64,000 nt of DNA, taken from positions 1,635,593 through 1,699,592 of the forward strand of contig GG704596.1 of NCBI GenBank assembly GCA_000161775.1, in the 5' to 3' direction. Source of the stretch: Ruegeria lacuscaerulensis ITI-1157. GTDB taxonomy: Bacteria > Pseudomonadota > Alphaproteobacteria > Rhodobacterales > Rhodobacteraceae. Within the stretch, counting starts at the first letter, position 1; every line of letters starts with the position of its first letter. Shown piece after piece: positions 39,769 through 49,437 of this stretch. The notes below the pieces were generated by a model. The model ran no database searches. It was given only the letters and a program-made list of their open reading frames with translations, and had not been told where the DNA came from. Both the position numbers and the translations under genes were made by a program.

Positions 39769-40638
39769 TCAAAGGCGATAGAAACGGCGGGCCGTGAGTC
39801 CGAACACGTCGTCGTGCATTTCGGGCGGCACCAGAGACCGGTGGCGGGCAACCAGATCCGCATAGCTGGATGACAGGCTGTCAACCGGGAAGTTCGACCC
39901 GAACATGCAGCGGGCGGGTCCGAACTGCGCAAGGCATTCCTGAACGAGCGGCCGAACCGAGCTTGCGGTCCAGCCATGGTCGAACATGCCCAGACCTGAT
40001 AGTTTGCACGAGACGTGCGGCAAAGCGGAGAGCGCCCGCAGCGATCTGGACCAGGCCCTGATTCCATCGGCGGTTCTGTCATGCGGCGAGCCCGCGTGAC
40101 ACAATGCAACCCGCGTTTCCGGGGCGCGCTCCAGAACGCGGGCGGCTTGCTCCATCAGCTCGGGCAGCAGTTGCAGATCAAAAGACAGGTCACGCGCGCC
40201 CAGTTCCCGCAGTCCGGCAAGGAAACGCGGATTGCTCAACAGGGCGTTGGTACCTGATTTCATGTCTTCACCGGGCGCGCGGCCGACGATCTGGCGCACG
40301 CCCCGCAATGAGGGCAGGGTTTGCAACCTGTCCAGCCGGTGCCCCAGGTCCGGGGCAGTCAGATCGCAGAAAGCCACCTGGACCAACGGCCAGTCGGGTG
40401 CCTGATCTGCAACCGACTGCACCCAAGCGGCCTCGGCCCAAGGGTCCGCCGCGCCCACCTGAATGTGGACGGACGCAGAAAACCCCTGCGCCGCGGCATC
40501 TGCGCGGAACTCGTCCAGAAGATAGTCGCGCTGGATCGGTGTGGGGTCTCCGAAAAACCGCACGGCGCCGGTTTCCATCAGCCAAGGATAGTGCACCTCC
40601 GACAGGTCCCACAGATGGTGATGTGCGTCGATCATCAT
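39769..40638 (-). CDS. amidohydrolase family protein (COG3618, lactonase-like)
   Basis: A 289-residue TIM-barrel metal hydrolase of the Amidohydrolase_2 class. MIDAHHHLWD provides the strand-1 H-x-H, VALCHAGSP a strand histidine, and FGSNFPVD the conserved aspartate region. Relatives include L-fuconolactonase, L-rhamnonolactonase and 2-pyrone-4,6-dicarboxylate lactonase, so hydrolysis of a sugar or organic-acid lactone is likely. It overlaps the upstream SnoaL gene by 4 bp and belongs to the leftward arm of the LacI-controlled locus. Confidence 0.83.
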   Translation of the reverse strand: MMIDAHHHLWDLSEVHYPWLMETGAVRFFGDPTPIQRDYLLDEFRADAAAQGFSASVHIQVGAADPWAEAAWVQSVADQAPDWPLVQVAFCDLTAPDLGHRLDRLQTLPSLRGVRQIVGRAPGEDMKSGTNALLSNPRFLAGLRELGARDLSFDLQLLPELMEQAARVLERAPETRVALCHAGSPHDRTADGIRAWSRSLRALSALPHVSCKLSGLGMFDHGWTASSVRPLVQECLAQFGPARCMFGSNFPVDSLSSSYADLVARHRSLVPPEMHDDVFGLTARRFYRL

Positions 40639-41636
40639 GGCGTGGCGATCCTTAGCGTGCGCGCCAGGATGTCGACCCCTTGCTGGTTCCAGAAATGCAG
40701 CAGGTCTATGAAAACCCAGTTCTCGGCCAGCTTGTCGCCCGCGCGCCGATAGATGTCGATGACCCGAAACTCACCCGGCTTGCCGGTTGCGGGCATGCCC
40801 ATGAAGCCGCCTGTCGGAACGGCGGTGAAGTTTGGCCAGCCGAAGAACCCGCCATAGTGCCCCTCGGCCATGCGGCAGATGTGTCGCGTTTTGGACCGCT
40901 CGGCGAAACCGGCGCGGAACGGACCCGAGTGCTGCTTGGCATAGCGCGGGATGGTGTAGGTCGCTCCGATTCCCTCGGGCCCCCACCACAGCATGTCGTC
41001 ATGCCAGGTGCGTGCCAACTCCTCCTCCAGCGTCAGGCCGCTGTTCCATTGGCCCAGGTCCGAAATCATCGCGTTGATCAGCGCCAGTGTCTTTTGGCCC
41101 TCGACTACGGGCTGGTCGTCGATCAACAGCCCGTCATGGGTTCTGGGGCCGGGCTGCACCAGATGGGCCGCGGTTTGCGGGGGAAAGGGGTTCAGCCCGG
41201 CCTGCACCATGAGGTGGGGAATGTCGAAATACATGGCCGTTTCGGTGATTTTGCCACCAGCGACCCTGTAGAAGGCGCAGTACCGCAGAAAGGCCAGCTT
41301 GCCGGTGGGTGGGATGCCCAGCCAAGGCGCATCGAACAGACCCATCAGATGCCCCATCGACACGACCCAGACTTCGTCGGTTTCGGTCAGCGCGTTTCGG
41401 CCGGCAAAGAAGATGTCCATCCGGTTCTGCATGCGCTTCAGGCCGTGCTTGAGTGGTTGCCAGAACGTCTCGGCCACGGCCTTGGCGCCGTCAATTTCAT
41501 GGAAGGGGTGAAAGCCGCGCCACAGCAGATCGGGCGCGCAGAACTGTTCGATGATCTGACCGACGCCGGCGGCATCCGTGTCATCCAGCGCGTCGTGAAA
41601 TGCCAAAATCAGTTTCTTCTGGTTCTGAAAGCTCAC
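40635..41636 (-). CDS. tandem SnoaL-like (NTF2-fold) protein
   Basis: A 333-residue protein from GTG 41634-41636, chosen because an AGGAAAC RBS lies about 9 bases upstream and because homologous repeats begin there; the longer frame would run through the operator region. It has two SnoaL/NTF2-like domains, each with the recurring core: [20 protein letters not shown] (first) and GFMGMPATGK...FRVIDIYRRAGDKLAENWV (second). SnoaL-fold proteins include cyclases, isomerases, hydratases and lactonases. First gene of the leftward arm, directly next to the paired operators. Confidence 0.8.
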   Translation of the reverse strand: MSFQNQKKLILAFHDALDDTDAAGVGQIIEQFCAPDLLWRGFHPFHEIDGAKAVAETFWQPLKHGLKRMQNRMDIFFAGRNALTETDEVWVVSMGHLMGLFDAPWLGIPPTGKLAFLRYCAFYRVAGGKITETAMYFDIPHLMVQAGLNPFPPQTAAHLVQPGPRTHDGLLIDDQPVVEGQKTLALINAMISDLGQWNSGLTLEEELARTWHDDMLWWGPEGIGATYTIPRYAKQHSGPFRAGFAERSKTRHICRMAEGHYGGFFGWPNFTAVPTGGFMGMPATGKPGEFRVIDIYRRAGDKLAENWVFIDLLHFWNQQGVDILARTLRIATP

Positions 41637-41706
41637 GGGGTTTTCCGTTTCCTGGCAAAGGGTTGAGATTTGGATCAGGGAGATGTGAATCACCTGTTTC
41701 GGGTAG

Positions 41707-41780
41707 TTTTGCATACGTTTGCAAAAAAGTCTTGCCGGAAATGATGTGGCCGGATTACTCTTTTGCAAACGTATGCAAAA
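41707..41780. promoter_or_regulatory. divergent promoter region with two LacI-type operators
   Basis: Operator 1 (41707-41726, TTTTGCATACGTTTGCAAAA) and operator 2 (41761-41780, TTTTGCAAACGTATGCAAAA) are exact reverse complements of each other, with centres 54 bases apart (about five helical turns). Each is an imperfect palindrome with TTTGCA/TGCAAA half-sites around a central CG step, as for LacI/GalR regulators. A rightward promoter candidate lies between them: TTGCCG (41732-41737), 16-base spacer, ATTACT (41754-41759), so operator 2 would overlap the start site. The LacI gene at 50201-51238 in the same locus is the obvious binder; looping is plausible. Confidence 0.82.
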
Positions 41781-41802
41781 CGATTCCTTCCCGGGAGGCA
41801 CC

Positions 41803-42852
41803 ATGGCGGAAATTCAACTGCGCAACGTCGGCAAGCGCTGGGGGTCGTTCGTGGGGGTCCACAATTTCGACCTGACCATCGCCGACCGCGAATTCCTTGT
41901 GCTGTTGGGGCCGTCCGGATGCGGCAAGACCACCACGATGCGCATGATCGCGGGGCTCGAGGACGTGACCGAGGGCGAGATCCTGATCGACGGCAAGGTG
42001 GTCAACGATCTGGAGCCCAAGGACCGCGACGTGGCGATGGTGTTCCAAAGCTATGCGCTGTACCCCAACATGAACGTCTATGAAAACATCCGCTTCCCAC
42101 TGAAGGTACGCGGCATCGACCCCGCGACCCATGACGAGAAGGTGCGCCGCGCCAGCGCCATGGTCGAACTGGACGACTTTCTGCATCGCAAACCGGCCGA
42201 GCTGTCGGGCGGTCAGCGCCAGCGGGTCGCCCTGGCCCGCGCGATCGTGCGCGAACCGAACGTGTTCCTGATGGATGAGCCGCTGTCGAACCTGGATGCC
42301 AAGCTGCGGGTATCGACACGGGCGCAGATCAAGAACCTCAGCCACGAACTGGCCGTTACCACGATCTACGTCACCCACGATCAGATCGAGGCGATGACCC
42401 TGGCCGACCGTGTCGTGGTGATGAAGAAGGGCATCGTGCAACAGGTCGGCAGCCCGACCGACATCTATGACCGTCCCGCCAACACCTTCGTGGCCAGCTT
42501 CATCGGCTCACCCGCCATGAATCTGATCGAGGGCCGCGTCGAAGGCGGCGTGTTCCGCGCGCAGCACGTGGACATCCCCGGAATAGATGCCCCCGACGGG
42601 CCGCTGACGCTGGGGTTCCGGGCCGAGGACGCCGGTCTTGCCACCGGGCAGGGCCAGATCACCGCTCCGATCTACACGCTCGAACTGCTGGGCGACGCCA
42701 CGATGATCTCGGTCCGGGTCGGCGGCGCGCTGGTCTCGGTCAAGGCCGACAAGTCTTTCCGCGCCGAGATCGGCGATCCCGTCTCGTTCTCGGTGCCAAG
42801 CGAAATCTGTCATCTCTTCGAAGCTGGAAGCGGTGCGCGGATCGGGGATTGA
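41803..42852 (+). CDS. ABC transporter ATP-binding protein (MalK/UgpC type)
   Basis: A 349-residue ATPase. ATG 41803 has GGGAGG at 41793-41798. Walker A is GPSGCGKTT (36-44), the signature is LSGGQRQR, and Walker B is VFLMDEPLSNLDA; the H-loop YVTHDQ follows. The C-terminal 110 residues form the OB-fold (TOBE/MOI) domain typical of carbohydrate importers. First gene of the rightward arm, just downstream of operator 2. Confidence 0.93.
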   Translation: MAEIQLRNVGKRWGSFVGVHNFDLTIADREFLVLLGPSGCGKTTTMRMIAGLEDVTEGEILIDGKVVNDLEPKDRDVAMVFQSYALYPNMNVYENIRFPLKVRGIDPATHDEKVRRASAMVELDDFLHRKPAELSGGQRQRVALARAIVREPNVFLMDEPLSNLDAKLRVSTRAQIKNLSHELAVTTIYVTHDQIEAMTLADRVVVMKKGIVQQVGSPTDIYDRPANTFVASFIGSPAMNLIEGRVEGGVFRAQHVDIPGIDAPDGPLTLGFRAEDAGLATGQGQITAPIYTLELLGDATMISVRVGGALVSVKADKSFRAEIGDPVSFSVPSEICHLFEAGSGARIGD

Positions 42853-42926
42853 CCCCGCAACAGCCCGCAAGGGCAAACCACCGGTCCGGACGTCGACGAC
42901 GGACCGATCCTGACAGGGAGAAACGC

Positions 42927-44138
42927 ATGAAACTCAAGACACTCATACTGGCCGGCGCGATGTCGGTGGCCTCGGGCGCCGCATGGGCCGCCTGTTCGTT
43001 CGAAAACACCGTTCCGCTGAAATCGCTTTCGGCCGGGTTCGAGGCCTGGAAGGCCGTCACCGACGCCATGGCCGAATGCGGCAATTTCAGCGCCTCGCTG
43101 GATCAGGAATTCCGCGAAAAGCAGCCCGAAGCCTTTGCGGCCAACCCGGCGCTGTACCAGATCGGCGGCGTGTCGAACGCCACGCTGGTGCCGCTGCTGA
43201 ACGCGGGCACCATTCGTCCGCTGGATGATCTGGTCGCCAAATACGGCCAGGACCTGCTGCCCAACCAACTGATCAAGGTGGACGGCCAGACCATGGCTGT
43301 CGCCATGATGGTGAACGCGCAGCACCTGATGTACCGCAGCGACATTCTGGCCGATCTGGGCATTGCCGAGCCCAAGACTTATGCCGACGTGCTGGCGGCG
43401 GCGGAAAAGATCAAGGAAGCCGGCGTGGTCGAGTATCCGCTGGGCGGCACATTCAAGACCGGCTGGAACCTGGGCCAGGAATTCGTGAACATGTACCTGG
43501 GCGAGGGCGGTGAGTTCTTTGCCGAAGGCAACATGCCCGCGATCAACAACGAACAGGGGGTTCGCGCGCTGGAAACGCTCAAGGCGATGACGGCCTACAT
43601 GGACCCGGAATACCTGGTCTCGGATTCGACCTACGTTCAGCAGCAGTTCCAGCAGGGCAAGATCGCCATGGCCAACCTGTGGGCCAGCCGCGCGGCCGCG
43701 ATGAATGACGAGGCCGAAAGCCAGGTGGTCGGCAAGGTCAAGATGGCGGCGGCTCCGATGGGGTCGGCCGCTCCGGCGACCACGATCTGGTGGGACGGCA
43801 TGGTTCTGGCCAAGAACATGAGCGACGAGGAAGCCGACGCCGCCTTCCGCGTGATGATGGAAGGCATCGACGCGGAAATGGTGCAGGCCAACAATGACGT
43901 CGCCGTCTGGCTGCACCCGGCCTACACGCCCGGTGAACTGGCCGCGGGTGCTGCCGCCTCGGCCGAAGCAGGCGCCAAACCCTATCCGGCGTCGGGGCCG
44001 ATGGGCATCATGCACACCGCGCTGGGCAATGGGCTGGCCGACTATCTGACCGGTGCCAAGGACGCCCAGACCACGCTGGCCGACATCGAAGCCGACTATC
44101 TGACCGCCGCAAAAGAAGCCGGCCTGGTCAGCAACTGA
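42927..44138 (+). CDS. extracellular solute-binding protein, family 1
   Basis: A 403-residue periplasmic binding protein. ATG 42927 follows an AGGGAG RBS and gives a signal peptide with AWA cleavage at about 21. A cysteine pair (C23 and C52 of the precursor) could form a disulfide. The cluster-B fold is suggested by GTFKTGWNLGQEFVNMYLGEGGEFF and the long alternating pattern. Ligands in this family are sugars, polyols or glycerol phosphates. Very strongly expressed binding proteins often follow the ATPase as here. Specificity is not readable. Confidence 0.88.
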   Translation: MKLKTLILAGAMSVASGAAWAACSFENTVPLKSLSAGFEAWKAVTDAMAECGNFSASLDQEFREKQPEAFAANPALYQIGGVSNATLVPLLNAGTIRPLDDLVAKYGQDLLPNQLIKVDGQTMAVAMMVNAQHLMYRSDILADLGIAEPKTYADVLAAAEKIKEAGVVEYPLGGTFKTGWNLGQEFVNMYLGEGGEFFAEGNMPAINNEQGVRALETLKAMTAYMDPEYLVSDSTYVQQQFQQGKIAMANLWASRAAAMNDEAESQVVGKVKMAAAPMGSAAPATTIWWDGMVLAKNMSDEEADAAFRVMMEGIDAEMVQANNDVAVWLHPAYTPGELAAGAAASAEAGAKPYPASGPMGIMHTALGNGLADYLTGAKDAQTTLADIEADYLTAAKEAGLVSN

Positions 44139-44208
44139 TCCGCACGCGGGAGGGGGCCGACCTCCTCCCGCATCTTCCGCCACCGAGAACCATGAGAAAG
44201 GCAGAGCC

Positions 44209-45231
44209 ATGAATTTCCGGACATTTGCCGCCTTTGTCGGCCCTTCTGTCTTTATGATGCTTCTCTTCATCGCGTTTCCGCTGATCAGCGTGTTCAAGCA
44301 GAGTTTCTATGTCACCCAGCCCATCTACGAGACGGTCGAGGTCGAGACCTGCACGCCCGGCTTCCTGACCCAAACCTGCGTGACCGAAGAAAAGTCCATT
44401 CCGAAACTGGATGAACACGGCGAGATCATTACGCAGACCCGGTTTGTCGGGCTGGAGAGCTATCGCAACGTGCTGGAGCCCGAACGGGCCTGGCGCGCGA
44501 TCAGCGAAGGCAGCTGGAGCGTGCTGTCCGCGATCAATTTCTGGAAGGCGCTGCGCTTTACGCTGACCTTCACGCTGATCACCCTGCCGCTGGTGGTCGG
44601 TTTCGGTTTGGCCATCGCCATCGTCATCAACAACGCCGCGCAGGCGATCCGTGGGCCGGTCATCTTCGTGTCGCTTCTGCCCTTTATCATCACGCCGGTC
44701 ATCGGTGCCCTGTCGATCAACTGGCTGTTTCGCGGCGACGGTGTTCTGACCGCGATGCTGGAATGGTGGCTGAACCGCGACATCGCCCTGTTCGCGCAGG
44801 CCTGGACGATCGAATTGCTGATGATGCTGTACCGCGTCTGGCACGTCGCGCCCTTTGCCGCGATCGTGTTCTATGCCGGCCTTCAGACCGTGAACCAGGA
44901 CAGCCTTGAAAGCGCGGTGATCGACGGCGCAAGCCGTTGGCAGCGCCTGAAATACATCGTCATTCCGCACCTGATGCCGCTGATCATCTTCGTGTCGATG
45001 ATCCATCTGATGGACGCCTACCGAGTGTTCGAAGAAATCGTCGGCTTCTCGAGCCAGGGCTACGTCATCTCTTTGCAATGGCTGACCTATGACTTCCTGG
45101 TGCCGGATCAGGCGGGCAACCGTTCGATCAGCCGGGCCTCGGCCAGCGCCATGCTGACCATGGTCGGCATCGTCATCCTTCTCATCGCACCGCTGCGCCG
45201 CACATGGCGCGACCACAAGGGAGGCCACTGA
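44209..45231 (+). CDS. ABC transporter permease (MalF type)
   Basis: A 340-residue inner-membrane permease with about six transmembrane helices. The EAA coupling loop is ESAVIDGASRWQRLKYIVIPHL (split here at about 225-246). Between the first and second helices is a periplasmic insertion of about 80 residues containing a C-x7-C pair (TCTPGFLTQTC), not usual for short MalF-type permeases. It lies 70 bases after the binding protein and one base before the second permease. Confidence 0.9.
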   Translation: MNFRTFAAFVGPSVFMMLLFIAFPLISVFKQSFYVTQPIYETVEVETCTPGFLTQTCVTEEKSIPKLDEHGEIITQTRFVGLESYRNVLEPERAWRAISEGSWSVLSAINFWKALRFTLTFTLITLPLVVGFGLAIAIVINNAAQAIRGPVIFVSLLPFIITPVIGALSINWLFRGDGVLTAMLEWWLNRDIALFAQAWTIELLMMLYRVWHVAPFAAIVFYAGLQTVNQDSLESAVIDGASRWQRLKYIVIPHLMPLIIFVSMIHLMDAYRVFEEIVGFSSQGYVISLQWLTYDFLVPDQAGNRSISRASASAMLTMVGIVILLIAPLRRTWRDHKGGH

Positions 45232-45232
45232 T

Positions 45233-46387
45233 ATGTCCTCGCGCGCCCTTCGCCAACCGCTCGGTCTGCGGCTGACATCGAATTTCTTCCTGGCCTTCTG
45301 GTGCCTGGTGGCGGCTTTCCCGATCTTCTGGATCACAGTGATGAGCTTCAAGTCGCCGGTGGATGCCTTCGACGGCAACGCGCTAAACGTGATCTTCGGT
45401 CCGGCTACGCTCGCGACCGGCAAGGGGATCTCGATCCTGGATATCCTGATGGGCATCGCCGTGCTGTGGGTCACCGCGCGCCTGGCCACCAAGACCCTGC
45501 CCGAAATGGTGAAATCGTACACACGGCCGGGGCAGGCCTGGTTCGGCTGGATCATCGGCGGGCTGGTTCTGGTGCTGGGTTTTCTGCTGGTGTTCTTCAT
45601 CGTCCTGCCGGCCGTTCTGAACGTGCTGAACCCATTGTTCGGCCCGCTGGGACGCGACGTGATGGGCCTGACGACCGAACACTACAAGACCGTCTGGATC
45701 GACCGCGGCTTTTCCAACAACTTCAAGAACTCGCTGATCGTCACCGCGGGCGTCGTGACCGTGTCGCTGACCGTGGGCACGCTGGCGGGCTATGGGCTGG
45801 CGCGGTCGGGCTCGACCCTGGCGTTCTGGATTCTGATCGTCGCGTTGGTGTTCCGCGCGCTGCCGCACTCGGTTCTGGTGGCGGGCTATCTGCCGGTCTT
45901 CATCAACTCGGCCGAATGGCTGCGCCCGATCCTGGGGGAAAACGCGCCCACGCTCTACGGCAAACCCTTCGCCGTGATCGCGGTTCTGGTGGCGATCAAC
46001 CAGCCCTTTACCATCTGGATGCTGCGGTCGTTCTTCCAGAACATCCCGGCCGAGCTGGACGAAGCCGCGCGCGTGGATGGCTGCAACCATTTCCAGGCCT
46101 TCCGCCGGGTGATCATGCCGGTGATGTGGCCGGGTGTCATCACCACCGGGCTGTTCAGCTTCCTGCTGGCCTACAACGACTTTCTGGTGACCTCGCTGCT
46201 GCTGGACGCGCAGAACCAAACCATGGTTCCGGCCATCGCCGGCATGTTCAACCGCGAAACCACCACCACCGACCAGGTCGTCGCCGTGGCCGCCGCCGTG
46301 TCGATCACCGCGCCGCTGTTCTTCCTGGTCATGATCTTCCAACGCCAGATCGTCAGCGGCCTGACCGCCGGCGCGGTCAAAGGCTGA
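45233..46387 (+). CDS. ABC transporter permease (MalG type) with an extra N-terminal membrane insertion
   Basis: A 384-residue permease, about 100 residues longer than typical MalG-type proteins (about 280). After the first helix (about 18-38) and the family motif VMSFKSPVDAF, an insertion (about residues 55-150) adds two extra hydrophobic helices (ILDILMGIAVLWVTA and WIIGGLVLVLGFLLVFFIVL) before the usual transported-substrate core. The EAA loop is ELDEAARVDGCNHFQAFRRVIMP. A tiny frame of 44 codons (46387-46521) bridges to the next gene but is probably chance. Confidence 0.9.
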   Translation: MSSRALRQPLGLRLTSNFFLAFWCLVAAFPIFWITVMSFKSPVDAFDGNALNVIFGPATLATGKGISILDILMGIAVLWVTARLATKTLPEMVKSYTRPGQAWFGWIIGGLVLVLGFLLVFFIVLPAVLNVLNPLFGPLGRDVMGLTTEHYKTVWIDRGFSNNFKNSLIVTAGVVTVSLTVGTLAGYGLARSGSTLAFWILIVALVFRALPHSVLVAGYLPVFINSAEWLRPILGENAPTLYGKPFAVIAVLVAINQPFTIWMLRSFFQNIPAELDEAARVDGCNHFQAFRRVIMPVMWPGVITTGLFSFLLAYNDFLVTSLLLDAQNQTMVPAIAGMFNRETTTTDQVVAVAAAVSITAPLFFLVMIFQRQIVSGLTAGAVKG

Positions 46388-46517
46388 TGAGCCGCCGGTT
46401 CCGCCATAACGCCCTGACGCGCCATCCGGCGCTGAACAGGCTGCCCAGGGATTTCCCCGGGTTTGGGGGCATCTCCCCCCGATCCCCAATCCCTGACAAT
46501 CTGACAAGGACAAGACG

Positions 46518-47048
46518 ATGAAAGGTTCCCGACCCGAGCAAGCGGTTCTGACCCGCGACACCGACCTGACCAAGACCGAAGACACGCGCCGCGTGATCGA
46601 ATCCATGGTCGACGGCCTGAATGACCACCGCATCAACGACATTGGCGAGTTCTTCGCCGAAGGGTTCCGCTGGATGGGCAATCAGGGCTGCGGCACGAAA
46701 AACGGCCTGAAGGAGTTTCAGGACAACTGGCAGCGCCCCTTCCAGGCCGCGTTTTCCGACAAGGTCTGTATCGACGAGGCGCGGCTTTACATGGGTGAAT
46801 GGGCCGCGGCCTTCGGCCGGCAGGAGGCGACCCATTCGGGTGAATTCCTGGGCATCCCGCCCACCGGCAAGCGGGTCGAGATCCGCTACATGGATTTCTG
46901 GAAAGTGGTCGACGGCAAGATCGTCGAAAACTGGGTGAACGTCGATTTCGCCCATGTCGCCGCGCAGCTGGGCGTCGACCTGTTCCAGGGCCACGGCTGG
47001 GAAGCATATGACCGGGGCGAGAAAATTCCGCCCCGCCCCGACAACTGA
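46518..47048 (+). CDS. single-domain SnoaL-like protein (ester-cyclase-like)
   Basis: A 176-residue protein with one SnoaL/NTF2-like domain: [36 protein letters not shown] (two parts, about 110-146) is the family core, in which conserved Asp/His/Trp positions line the cavity. It is closely related in motif to the tandem proteins at 40635, 48385 and 51242. It sits 130 bases after the permease and 11 bases before the histidinol-dehydrogenase-like gene. Reaction unknown. Confidence 0.83.
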   Translation: MKGSRPEQAVLTRDTDLTKTEDTRRVIESMVDGLNDHRINDIGEFFAEGFRWMGNQGCGTKNGLKEFQDNWQRPFQAAFSDKVCIDEARLYMGEWAAAFGRQEATHSGEFLGIPPTGKRVEIRYMDFWKVVDGKIVENWVNVDFAHVAAQLGVDLFQGHGWEAYDRGEKIPPRPDN

Positions 47049-47059
47049 GGATCAAGACA

Positions 47060-48388
47060 ATGGCAATCGAGTATCTCAAACGCGGCAAGTCCGACGCAGA
47101 CCGGGCCGAGGATGACGCCAAGACCCGCGCCGTGGTCGAGGCGACCTTGAAGGACATCGAAGCCCGTGGCGACGCCGCGGTGCGCGAGCTGAGCGAGAAG
47201 TTCGACAACTATTCGCCCGCCTCGTTCCGCCTGTCGCAGGAGGAGATCGACGACCTGATCGCTCAGCTGTCAGACCGCGAGCTGGCCGACATCAAGTTCG
47301 CGCAGGAGCAGGTGATGAACTTTGCCCGCGCGCAACGCGCCTCGATGACCGATATCGAGGTCGAGACCCTGCCGGGCGTGATCCTGGGCCACAAGAACAT
47401 CCCCGTTCAGTCGGTGGGCTGCTATGTGCCCGGCGGCAAGTTCCCGATGGTGGCCTCGGCCCACATGTCCGTGGCCACGGCCAGCGTTGCGGGTGTGCCG
47501 CGCATCATCGCCTGCACCCCTCCGTTCCAGGGCAAGCCGAACCCGGCGGTGATCGCCGCCATGCATCTGGGCGGCGCGCACGAGATCTATGTCATGGGTG
47601 GCATCCAGGCGATCGGTGCCATGGCGCTGGGGACCGAAACGATCGACCCGGTGCACATGCTGGTTGGCCCCGGCAACGCCTTCGTGGCCGAGGCCAAGCG
47701 CCAGCTGTTCGGCCGCGTCGGCATCGACCTGTTCGCCGGCCCGACCGAGACCATGGTGATCGCCGACGAAACCGTCGATGCCGAGATCTGCGCCACTGAC
47801 CTGCTGGGGCAGGCCGAACACGGCTACAACTCGCCCGCGGTTCTGGTCACCAACTCGCGCAAGCTGGCCGAAGAGACCCTGTCCGAGATCGACCGCCTGC
47901 TGGGCATCCTGCCGACGGCCGACACCGCGCGGGTCAGCTGGCAGGATTATGGCGAGGTGATCCTGTGCGACAGCTATGACGAGATGCTGCAGGTCGCTGA
48001 CGAGATCGCCTCGGAGCATGTTCAGGTGATGACCGACCGCGATGACTGGTTCCTGGACAACATGACCTGCTATGGCGCGCTGTTCCTGGGGCCGCGCACC
48101 AACGTGTCGAACGGCGACAAGGTGATCGGCACCAACCACACGCTGCCCACCAAGAAGGCCGGGCGTTACACCGGCGGTTTGTGGGTGGGCAAATTCCTGA
48201 AGACCCACAGCTATCAGAAGATCCTGACCGACGAGGCGGCAACCCTGATCGGCGAGTACGGCTCGCGCCTGTGTCTGCTGGAAGGGTTCGTGGGCCATGC
48301 CGAACAATGCAACGTGCGGGTGCGCCGCTATGGCGGCATCAACGTGCCCTATGGCGCACCGGCCCCATACCGGGATGCCGCCGAATGA
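47060..48388 (+). CDS. histidinol dehydrogenase-family oxidoreductase
   Basis: A 442-residue NAD-dependent zinc enzyme homologous to HisD. All catalytic positions seem kept: zinc ligands Q251 and H254 ([10 protein letters not shown]), D353 ([10 protein letters not shown]), H413 (FVGHAEQC), and the base pair E319-H320 (ASEHVQV). It is not in a histidine operon. The segment [11 protein letters not shown] recalls the HpsN subfamily (sulfopropanediol 3-dehydrogenase), which uses the HisD fold to oxidise a primary alcohol to an acid in two steps. In this locus it probably oxidises the imported polyol-like substrate or an intermediate. It overlaps the next SnoaL gene by 4 bp. Confidence 0.85.
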   Translation: MAIEYLKRGKSDADRAEDDAKTRAVVEATLKDIEARGDAAVRELSEKFDNYSPASFRLSQEEIDDLIAQLSDRELADIKFAQEQVMNFARAQRASMTDIEVETLPGVILGHKNIPVQSVGCYVPGGKFPMVASAHMSVATASVAGVPRIIACTPPFQGKPNPAVIAAMHLGGAHEIYVMGGIQAIGAMALGTETIDPVHMLVGPGNAFVAEAKRQLFGRVGIDLFAGPTETMVIADETVDAEICATDLLGQAEHGYNSPAVLVTNSRKLAEETLSEIDRLLGILPTADTARVSWQDYGEVILCDSYDEMLQVADEIASEHVQVMTDRDDWFLDNMTCYGALFLGPRTNVSNGDKVIGTNHTLPTKKAGRYTGGLWVGKFLKTHSYQKILTDEAATLIGEYGSRLCLLEGFVGHAEQCNVRVRRYGGINVPYGAPAPYRDAAE

Positions 48389-49437
48389 GTGACAGGCATA
48401 CGCAGCACAAGGCGCTGATCGCGCCGCTTCGGGCGGCGATGTATGATTTCGACGAACCCGGCGTGCGGACCGCGCTGGCGCAGGTGACCGCGCCCGACGC
48501 CCTGTTCCGCCTGTGCCACCCCTTCGGTGACAGTACCGGCAGCGAGGCGTTCTACGATCGGGCCTACAAAGACCTGCTGGATGCCTGGCCGGACCTCGAG
48601 CGGCGCGACTATATCGTGATGGCCGGGCCGGACGAGTTCGGCGCCGACTGGGTGGGCTGCGGCGGCTACTATACCGGAACCTTCACCGGTCCGTGGCTGG
48701 ACATCCCGCCCACCGGCCATCAGGTCACCATGCGGTTTCACGAGTTCTACCGGTTCGAAAACGGCCGGATCGTCGAGATGCAGGCCCTGTGGGACATCCC
48801 CGAGGTGATGATGCAGGCCCGTGCCTGGCCGATGGCGCCCAGCCTGGGCCGCGAATGGCATGTGCCGGGCCCGGCCACGCAGGACGGTCTGGTGCCGGGG
48901 CCCTATGACGCCGACAAGGGCCGCGCCACCTGCCAGCACATCATCGACATGCTGGAACATCTGAAAAAGCACCCCTCGCAGGGCGGGCCCGAGGTGATGG
49001 AGATGGAGCGGTTCTGGCATCCGCGCATGAACTGGTACGGGCCTTCGGGCATCGGCACCGGGCGCGGCTATGCCGGGTTCCGCAATTGGCACCAGATCCC
49101 GTTCCTGAACGGAATGCCGGATCGCGGGCAATATGTCGATGACATCACCTATCACTTCTTCGGCGATGGCGATTACGCGGCAGTGACCGGCTGGCCCAAC
49201 ATGATCCAGACCGTCACCCATGACGGGTGGATGGGCATCGCGCCCTCGGGCAAGCGGATCACCATGCGCAGCCTCGATTTTTGGCGGCTGGAGAACGGAC
49301 GGATTCGCGAAAACTGGGTTTTGGTCGACCTTCTGGACGCCTATGCGCAGCTTGGCGTTGACGTCTTTGCCCGCCTGCGGGAATTCAACAAGGCCCGGAA
49401 CCTGGGCCGCATTGAAACCCCGGATGGAATGAGCTGA
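48385..49437 (+). CDS. tandem SnoaL-like (NTF2-fold) protein
   Basis: A 350-residue protein; ATG 48385 overlaps the preceding stop (ATGA). Two SnoaL-like domains are seen: the first with [20 protein letters not shown] (about 102-121) and [14 protein letters not shown], the second with [20 protein letters not shown] (about 283-302) and [15 protein letters not shown]. The layout is the same as the protein at 40635-41636, so they may be paralogues acting on related intermediates or as hetero-oligomer. It overlaps the SDR gene by 1 base. Confidence 0.82.
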   Translation: MSDRHTQHKALIAPLRAAMYDFDEPGVRTALAQVTAPDALFRLCHPFGDSTGSEAFYDRAYKDLLDAWPDLERRDYIVMAGPDEFGADWVGCGGYYTGTFTGPWLDIPPTGHQVTMRFHEFYRFENGRIVEMQALWDIPEVMMQARAWPMAPSLGREWHVPGPATQDGLVPGPYDADKGRATCQHIIDMLEHLKKHPSQGGPEVMEMERFWHPRMNWYGPSGIGTGRGYAGFRNWHQIPFLNGMPDRGQYVDDITYHFFGDGDYAAVTGWPNMIQTVTHDGWMGIAPSGKRITMRSLDFWRLENGRIRENWVLVDLLDAYAQLGVDVFARLREFNKARNLGRIETPDGMS

